Source: Myxococcales bacterium
Lineage (GTDB): Bacteria > Myxococcota > Polyangia > Fen-1088
DNA length: 8,795 bases
Reading direction: 5' to 3'
NCBI GenBank assembly: GCA_003157315.1
Contig: PMJE01000590.1
Location: forward strand, 248-9,042
Every line of letters starts with the position of its first letter. Position 1 is the stretch's first letter. Below are positions 5,609-8,795 of the stretch, one piece after another. Below the pieces are notes generated by a model. The model made no database searches. It was not told where the DNA came from and worked only from the letters and a program-made list of their open reading frames with translations. A program made the translations under genes and the position numbers.

Positions 5609-6975
5609 TGAACCACCCATGGGTCTTCCGGACTCCTCCTCTTTGTGGCGGGCGTTGGACTTGTCGGTCGTGAGGCCGACACTCGTGGCAGCTTTCCAAT
5701 TGGCGCCACCCGATTCACCACGCGTGAAGCCGCCCCAGCGTCAGCGCTGATGGCTTGGACAGCCACCGATCCCGCATCCGCGCGGGCAGTCCCGACTGAA
5801 CCGGCAATCGCGCCGTCCGCCGCTGCAGCTACCAGGGTGCCTGGCGCTATCGCAGAGTCGGGACTGGATCGCACCCACAGAAAAAGCGCAAGCCCAGCCA
5901 CGGCCACTGCACCGAATGCAAAGATAGGCCAAAGTCGATTTCGCGTGGCGATCAACTGTGTGTCTTCAACGTCCGCCGACCCTGCCTCACCGGTCGCCCG
6001 CGAAAGCGTGGTGATTGACTGGACAGCAGCGGCCCGCTCAGCACCTGACACCGGGCCTTCCCCGAACGTCGGCAGATCCCCCGAAGACGAGGACCGACCC
6101 AGCGCAGTCGCGGCCCCGCCGGCATCGCCCCGCAGCGCTCCTACGAACGCTGCAATACTGTCAAAACGGTCTTCGCGCGCCCGAGCCAAAGCCCGCGTGA
6201 TCGCGGCCTCGACATGGGCAGGCAAATCGGCCACCAACTCGCACAAGCGTGCGGGCGTCCCAGTCAAGTGCATGACCAGCATCTCCGTCCCCGTTGCCGC
6301 CACATACGGCGTCCTGCCTGCTAGTGCCTCGTAGATGATGGTCGCGAAGGAGTAGATGTCCGAGCGCAAATCGACGTCCGCGCTGTCTTTGCACTGCTCT
6401 GGCGACATGTAGGCCGGGCTGCCCATGATCAGTCCGGCTTGCGTCCGCATGGTCCCGCCCGTGCCGCCAACCCGCCTTATCTTCGCGATGCCAAAATCCA
6501 GAATCTTCACCCGCTCGCTGTTGGGCGCGGTCGGCTCCGGTACCAGAAACAGGTTCTCCGGCTTGAGATCTCGGTGAACAATCCCGGCTGCATGGGCAGC
6601 GCCCAGGGCAGACCCGGCTTGGCGGGCCATTTCCAGGACCTGCGGCAAGGGGAGAGCACCCCTGTCGGCCAAGCGTTTCTGCAGGGACACCCCTTCGAGA
6701 AACTCCATGAGGATATAAGGCGCGCCCTCGGGTGTAACGCCAGCGTCAAAGACTTCGATGATGTTGCGATGCCGGATGGCGCTGGCAGCCCGGGCTTCGT
6801 TGAGAAAACGCCGAACCAGTTCCTCGTCCCGCGCCAGGGCGGTATGCAGGACCTTCACAGCGGCGCGGCGTTCGATGAGTGGGTTCTCGGCTAGGTAGAC
6901 CTCCCCAAAGCCGCCTTCGCCGAGTAGCCGAACGATGCGGTAGTTGCCAAAAGATTGGCCAGCCTGCAAGGCCAT
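5605..6975 (-). CDS. Membrane-anchored Hanks-type Ser/Thr protein kinase
   Basis: This 456-residue kinase has a complete catalytic domain at about residues 12-280. It shows the glycine loop GEGGFGEV (19-26), ATP-anchoring K41 in AVKVL, the alpha-C glutamate E60, catalytic loop HRDLKPEN (134-141), DFG (160-162), the activation segment ending GSPAYMSPEQ (185-194), and DIYSF (206-210). The RD pair in HRD implies activation-loop phosphorylation. A Ser/Thr/Gly-rich linker (290-345) leads to one membrane span (348-368, flanked by arginines), then about 88 Ala/Ser/Pro-rich residues expected in the periplasm. These tail residues show no PASTA or other recognised sensor domain. The ATG at 6975 follows GAGGAA with good spacing. 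The gene lies 139 bp downstream of the HEAT-like gene on the same strand and converges on the Cys-rich gene. All key catalytic residues are present, so it should be active. Its substrates are not indicated. Confidence 0.95.
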   Translation of the reverse strand: MALQAGQSFGNYRIVRLLGEGGFGEVYLAENPLIERRAAVKVLHTALARDEELVRRFLNEARAASAIRHRNIIEVFDAGVTPEGAPYILMEFLEGVSLQKRLADRGALPLPQVLEMARQAGSALGAAHAAGIVHRDLKPENLFLVPEPTAPNSERVKILDFGIAKIRRVGGTGGTMRTQAGLIMGSPAYMSPEQCKDSADVDLRSDIYSFATIIYEALAGRTPYVAATGTEMLVMHLTGTPARLCELVADLPAHVEAAITRALARAREDRFDSIAAFVGALRGDAGGAATALGRSSSSGDLPTFGEGPVSGAERAAAVQSITTLSRATGEAGSADVEDTQLIATRNRLWPIFAFGAVAVAGLALFLWVRSSPDSAIAPGTLVAAAADGAIAGSVGTARADAGSVAVQAISADAGAASRVVNRVAPIGKLPRVSASRPTSPTPATKRRSPEDPWVVH

Positions 6976-6989
6976 GCGTGTTTCCTCGA

Positions 6990-7004
6990 CTAGGTTACTC
7001 CTAG
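6990..7004. promoter_or_regulatory. Short palindrome in the kinase leader
   Basis: CTAGG (6990-6994) and CCTAG (7000-7004) are inverted repeats separated by TTACT, 15 bp upstream of the kinase ATG and directly before its GAGGAA ribosome site. It could be an operator or a small mRNA hairpin that tunes translation. The arms are short, so this is only a candidate. Confidence 0.25.
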
Positions 7005-7085
7005 CCGCAGTGCGAACAAGTGGATTTACAGGTCCCGCGCTTTTTCTGAAGGCAGCGAAGCGGAGCGAGACCCGATGGTCCGATT

Positions 7086-7115
7086 CGCTTCATCGCGTGT
7101 CGCTTCATCGCGTGT
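7086..7115. repeat. Exact 15-bp tandem duplication at the end of the HEAT-like gene
   Basis: CGCTTCATCGCGTGT occurs at 7086-7100 and again directly at 7101-7115. The second copy runs into the TGA stop of the HEAT-like gene (7117-7115). On the leftward strand each copy carries GCGATGAAGCG. It looks like a recent slippage duplication in the intergenic spacer before the kinase. Confidence 0.85.
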
Positions 7116-8032
7116 CATGGATGATCGGCCACAGGCTTGGCCAGGTCACGCAGCAGCGGGCTGCCTTTGCTGCGCAGCTCTTCCATGGCTTTGGCGTCCG
7201 CAGAATCGGTGGAATTGGCCAGGCAAGCCAGCATCTCGGCTGCGTCTTCTGCCGGCGTGCCGGGCGCCAGCACCAGCTCGCGCAAAGGCCGGGCGGGCAC
7301 TAGTGACGGCGTCGGTTTCGTACGCTGGGCGAGTTGCTGCCGGCACAGGGCCACGCCCGTGGCTGCCACCACGCCTAGATCCGCATCTTTGCTCGCCTCG
7401 CGCAAGGCCAACAGCGTGCGCGCACCGCTCGTTGGCAGGACCAGAATTGCAGCGCGGCGGATGTCAGGGGAGGCATCATGCATCAGCGCCGAGAGATCGT
7501 TTCTCCCAGCGCATAGTGCGTTTGCGTCGGCCAGGCTCTGCAGGGCGGCCAGCCTAGCGTCGACTGCCCGATCTGCCCTGCCAGCCGCTGCGGCCAAGAT
7601 CCGACACGCACGCTGAGCGACCTCATCCGGCACTTCCCACTCGTCGAAGAGACCCGGATCGACGTCACCCAGCAGCGCACCGAGCGTGCGCAGTGCACGC
7701 TCGCCAAGCTGTGCGTCGGCCGAAGCACACTGGGCCAGCACGGCGTCGAGCAGCAGCAGCCGATCCGGCAGGTAGAGCACGCTGTCGAGCGCGGCCAGCG
7801 CCAGGCTGCGATCCGGGTCAGCCAATGCCTTCGCCAGCCGCGCCACACCGATGCGTGCCGCCCAACGGCCCAGCTCGGCCCGATCGCCACGTTCGGCCGC
7901 CTTGCGCAGGCCCTGCAGGGGCACCTCGAGCAGGCCGGTGCGACGATTGTAAGATGGACGCTCGGCCGCGGCTGCCGGCGCGATGAACAGCAACGCGACG
8001 GCCAGAACCCAAGCTGCAGCGTTGTGCTTCAT
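7115..8032 (-). CDS. Secreted HEAT-like repeat protein
   Basis: This 305-residue protein starts at ATG 8032, preceded by GGAGG with a 5-nt spacer. That start yields a clean Sec signal peptide (MKHNAAAWVLAVALLFIAPAAAA, cleavage near AAA-AE). A longer in-frame reading to 8407 is rejected because its extra residues are compositionally odd and would bury the signal peptide and run antisense to the next gene. The mature protein is Ala/Leu/Arg-rich with paired helices typical of HEAT or armadillo-like scaffolds: ARLAKALADPDRSLALAALDSVL, GERALRTLGALLGD, LSALMHDASPDIRRAAILVLP, ALREASKDADLGVVAATGVAL. DPD, D-x-DP and HDASP turns recur at helix ends. It probably mediates protein binding in the periplasm. 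It is divergent from the GH113-like gene across 111 bp, which suggests shared control, and is followed by the kinase. Confidence 0.85.
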   Translation of the reverse strand: MKHNAAAWVLAVALLFIAPAAAAERPSYNRRTGLLEVPLQGLRKAAERGDRAELGRWAARIGVARLAKALADPDRSLALAALDSVLYLPDRLLLLDAVLAQCASADAQLGERALRTLGALLGDVDPGLFDEWEVPDEVAQRACRILAAAAGRADRAVDARLAALQSLADANALCAGRNDLSALMHDASPDIRRAAILVLPTSGARTLLALREASKDADLGVVAATGVALCRQQLAQRTKPTPSLVPARPLRELVLAPGTPAEDAAEMLACLANSTDSADAKAMEELRSKGSPLLRDLAKPVADHP

Positions 8033-8143
8033 CGCGACCTCCACGCTAGCCGAGCCAGGGTCGCCGTGCAATTGTTGGCCTAGAATCCGTATCCGTTTGT
8101 CACGAATCTTCCGGTTTCGTCTGACCTGGTAGACTGGGACTCT
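8033..8143. promoter_or_regulatory. Divergent promoter region, HEAT-like and GH113-like genes
   Basis: This 111-bp region separates two outward-facing genes of secreted proteins and should hold both promoters. On the plus strand TAGAAT (8081-8086) matches the -10 consensus at 5 of 6 positions, but no clear -35 lies at the right distance. TTGTCA (8097-8102) resembles a -35 but has no good -10 after it. The only clear signal is the leftward ribosome site GGAGG before ATG 8032. Confidence 0.35.
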
Positions 8144-8795
8144 ATGAATCGCTGCCGTGCGCTCGCCCTGACTGGGCTTTGCTTGGCTCTCGGGCTGGCG
8201 ATGGCGTGGACAATTCCCGCAGCGCGCTCGCTGCCGGCGAGCCGCCCGGCGGGTGACCCTCCCCATTCCCCATCGTCTGAGCCCGTGCCGGTGCCGGAAT
8301 CTGCCGATGTCAAACAGCGTGGGGTGGCGCTGGGGCTGTTTGCCGAGGACGTCAGCTTTTCCTACGCGCCCTTGCTCAACGAGATCGCAGCCCTGGGCGC
8401 GACCCATGTGTCACTCATCGTGCCCTTGTACCAGAGCAATGCGGCCTCGACCGCGCTCAAGCTGCACACGCGACTCTCGCCCACCTTGGAAGCTGTCGCG
8501 GATGCCATTCGGCTTGCGCGCCGGGCCGGCTTGGAGGTCACTCTGTTCCCCATCGTGCGGCTGTCCGAGCCGCGCAGCCCCAAAGAATGGCGGGGCACCC
8601 TGGTTCCCGCGGATCGGGATGCGTGGTTCGCCAGCTACGGAGGCTTGCTGGCCGACTTGGCCTCGTTGGGCGCGCTGACCGGAGCCTCGCGCCTGGTGGT
8701 GGGCAGCGAGTTTTCGTCGCTGGACGGCGACCTTGCGCACTGGCGACCCCTGGTCGAACGCATCCGCGCCATCTTTTCCGGCACGCTCATGTACT
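8144..8795 (+). CDS. GH113-like TIM-barrel protein (N-terminal part)
   Basis: The first 217 codons are present; the gene continues past the window end. The N-terminus is a hydrophobic signal or anchor (RALALTGLCLALGLAMAW) followed by a Pro/Ser-rich linker (31-55). The domain begins RGVALGLFAEDVSFSY (59-74), then EIAALGATHVSLIVPLY (80-96), ADAIRLARRAGLEVTLFPIV (119-138) and ASRLVVGSEFSSLD (181-194). This beta/alpha pattern fits the GH113-like branch of the glycoside hydrolase TIM barrels. In those, an Asn/Gly-x-Glu at the end of strand 4 holds the acid/base; E189 in GSEF is the equivalent candidate. The second catalytic residue would lie beyond the window. It is probably exported and acts on a polysaccharide, or is a non-catalytic relative. 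The ATG at 8144 has no strong Shine-Dalgarno. It is divergent from the HEAT-like gene. Confidence 0.8.
   Translation, partial: MNRCRALALTGLCLALGLAMAWTIPAARSLPASRPAGDPPHSPSSEPVPVPESADVKQRGVALGLFAEDVSFSYAPLLNEIAALGATHVSLIVPLYQSNAASTALKLHTRLSPTLEAVADAIRLARRAGLEVTLFPIVRLSEPRSPKEWRGTLVPADRDAWFASYGGLLADLASLGALTGASRLVVGSEFSSLDGDLAHWRPLVERIRAIFSGTLMY

Noticed and set aside
5645..6334. A 229-codon plus-strand frame antisense to the kinase
   Set aside because: Ala/Pro/Ser-rich mirror of the kinase linker and tail, without any domain.
7058..7075. GCGAAGCGGAGCGAGA purine-rich word in the kinase spacer as a dispersed repeat
   Set aside because: Only one copy is in the window and it has no inverted partner, so there is nothing to support it here.
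8033..8407. N-terminal extension of the HEAT-like protein to an ATG at 8407
   Set aside because: The extra residues are Arg/Gln/His-rich, overlap the GH113-like gene antisense, and would bury a clear signal peptide that has its own GGAGG.
8253..8678. A 141-codon plus-strand frame inside the GH113-like gene
   Set aside because: It is in another frame from the one starting at 8144, which carries a signal peptide and TIM-barrel motifs and is open to the window end.

Overview
The window is GC-rich bacterial chromosome, most likely from a myxobacterium-type deltaproteobacterium (Myxococcota). The reasons are a Hanks-type Ser/Thr kinase with a C-terminal membrane anchor, several lipoproteins, a Cys-rich secreted protein with C-x(n)-DC spacing, a TPR lipoprotein paired with a LolB/DUF4292-like lipoprotein, and a secreted HEAT-like protein divergent from a GH113-like protein. 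This placement is inferred from gene content, not from a marker gene. There are no rRNA, tRNA, CRISPR or transposase genes.

Layout. Positions 14-362 (minus) hold a small antitoxin-like gene followed by a 44-codon PIN-toxin remnant that keeps the two ends of the PIN fold and lacks its centre. Divergent from it, 476-1669 (plus) encodes a ClpX-type AAA+ unfoldase without the N-terminal zinc-binding domain. Positions 1667-1808 are a long palindrome whose two perfect 22-bp ends begin exactly at the TAG stop codons of the two convergent genes that flank it. Positions 1806-2645 (minus) encode a LolB-like lipoprotein. Its 5' end is occupied by a second, imperfect palindromic element (about 2608-2869), which lies between a plausible original start (2882) and the signal-peptide codons. 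Positions 2886-4661 (minus) encode a 591-residue TPR lipoprotein, upstream of the LolB-like gene in the same presumed operon. Positions 4655-4906 (minus) hold a fragment of a TPR/PEGA-type protein of the kind often found beside myxobacterial kinases. Positions 4977-5456 (plus) encode a small secreted protein with 14 cysteines besides its lipobox-like one. Positions 5605-6975 (minus) encode the Ser/Thr kinase, 7115-8032 (minus) a secreted HEAT-like repeat protein, and 8144 to the window end (plus) the first 217 codons of a GH113-like TIM-barrel protein.

How it fits together. Most products act at or outside the inner membrane: two lipoproteins probably tied to outer-membrane or lipoprotein biogenesis, a signalling kinase with a periplasmic tail, and three secreted proteins. 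The most distinctive features are structural rather than coding: two different palindromic repeats at the two ends of the LolB-like gene, an internally deleted toxin beside an intact antitoxin, and a truncated kinase-associated gene. Together they suggest a region remodelled by small repeats and deletions. I do not see a complete new multi-gene system.
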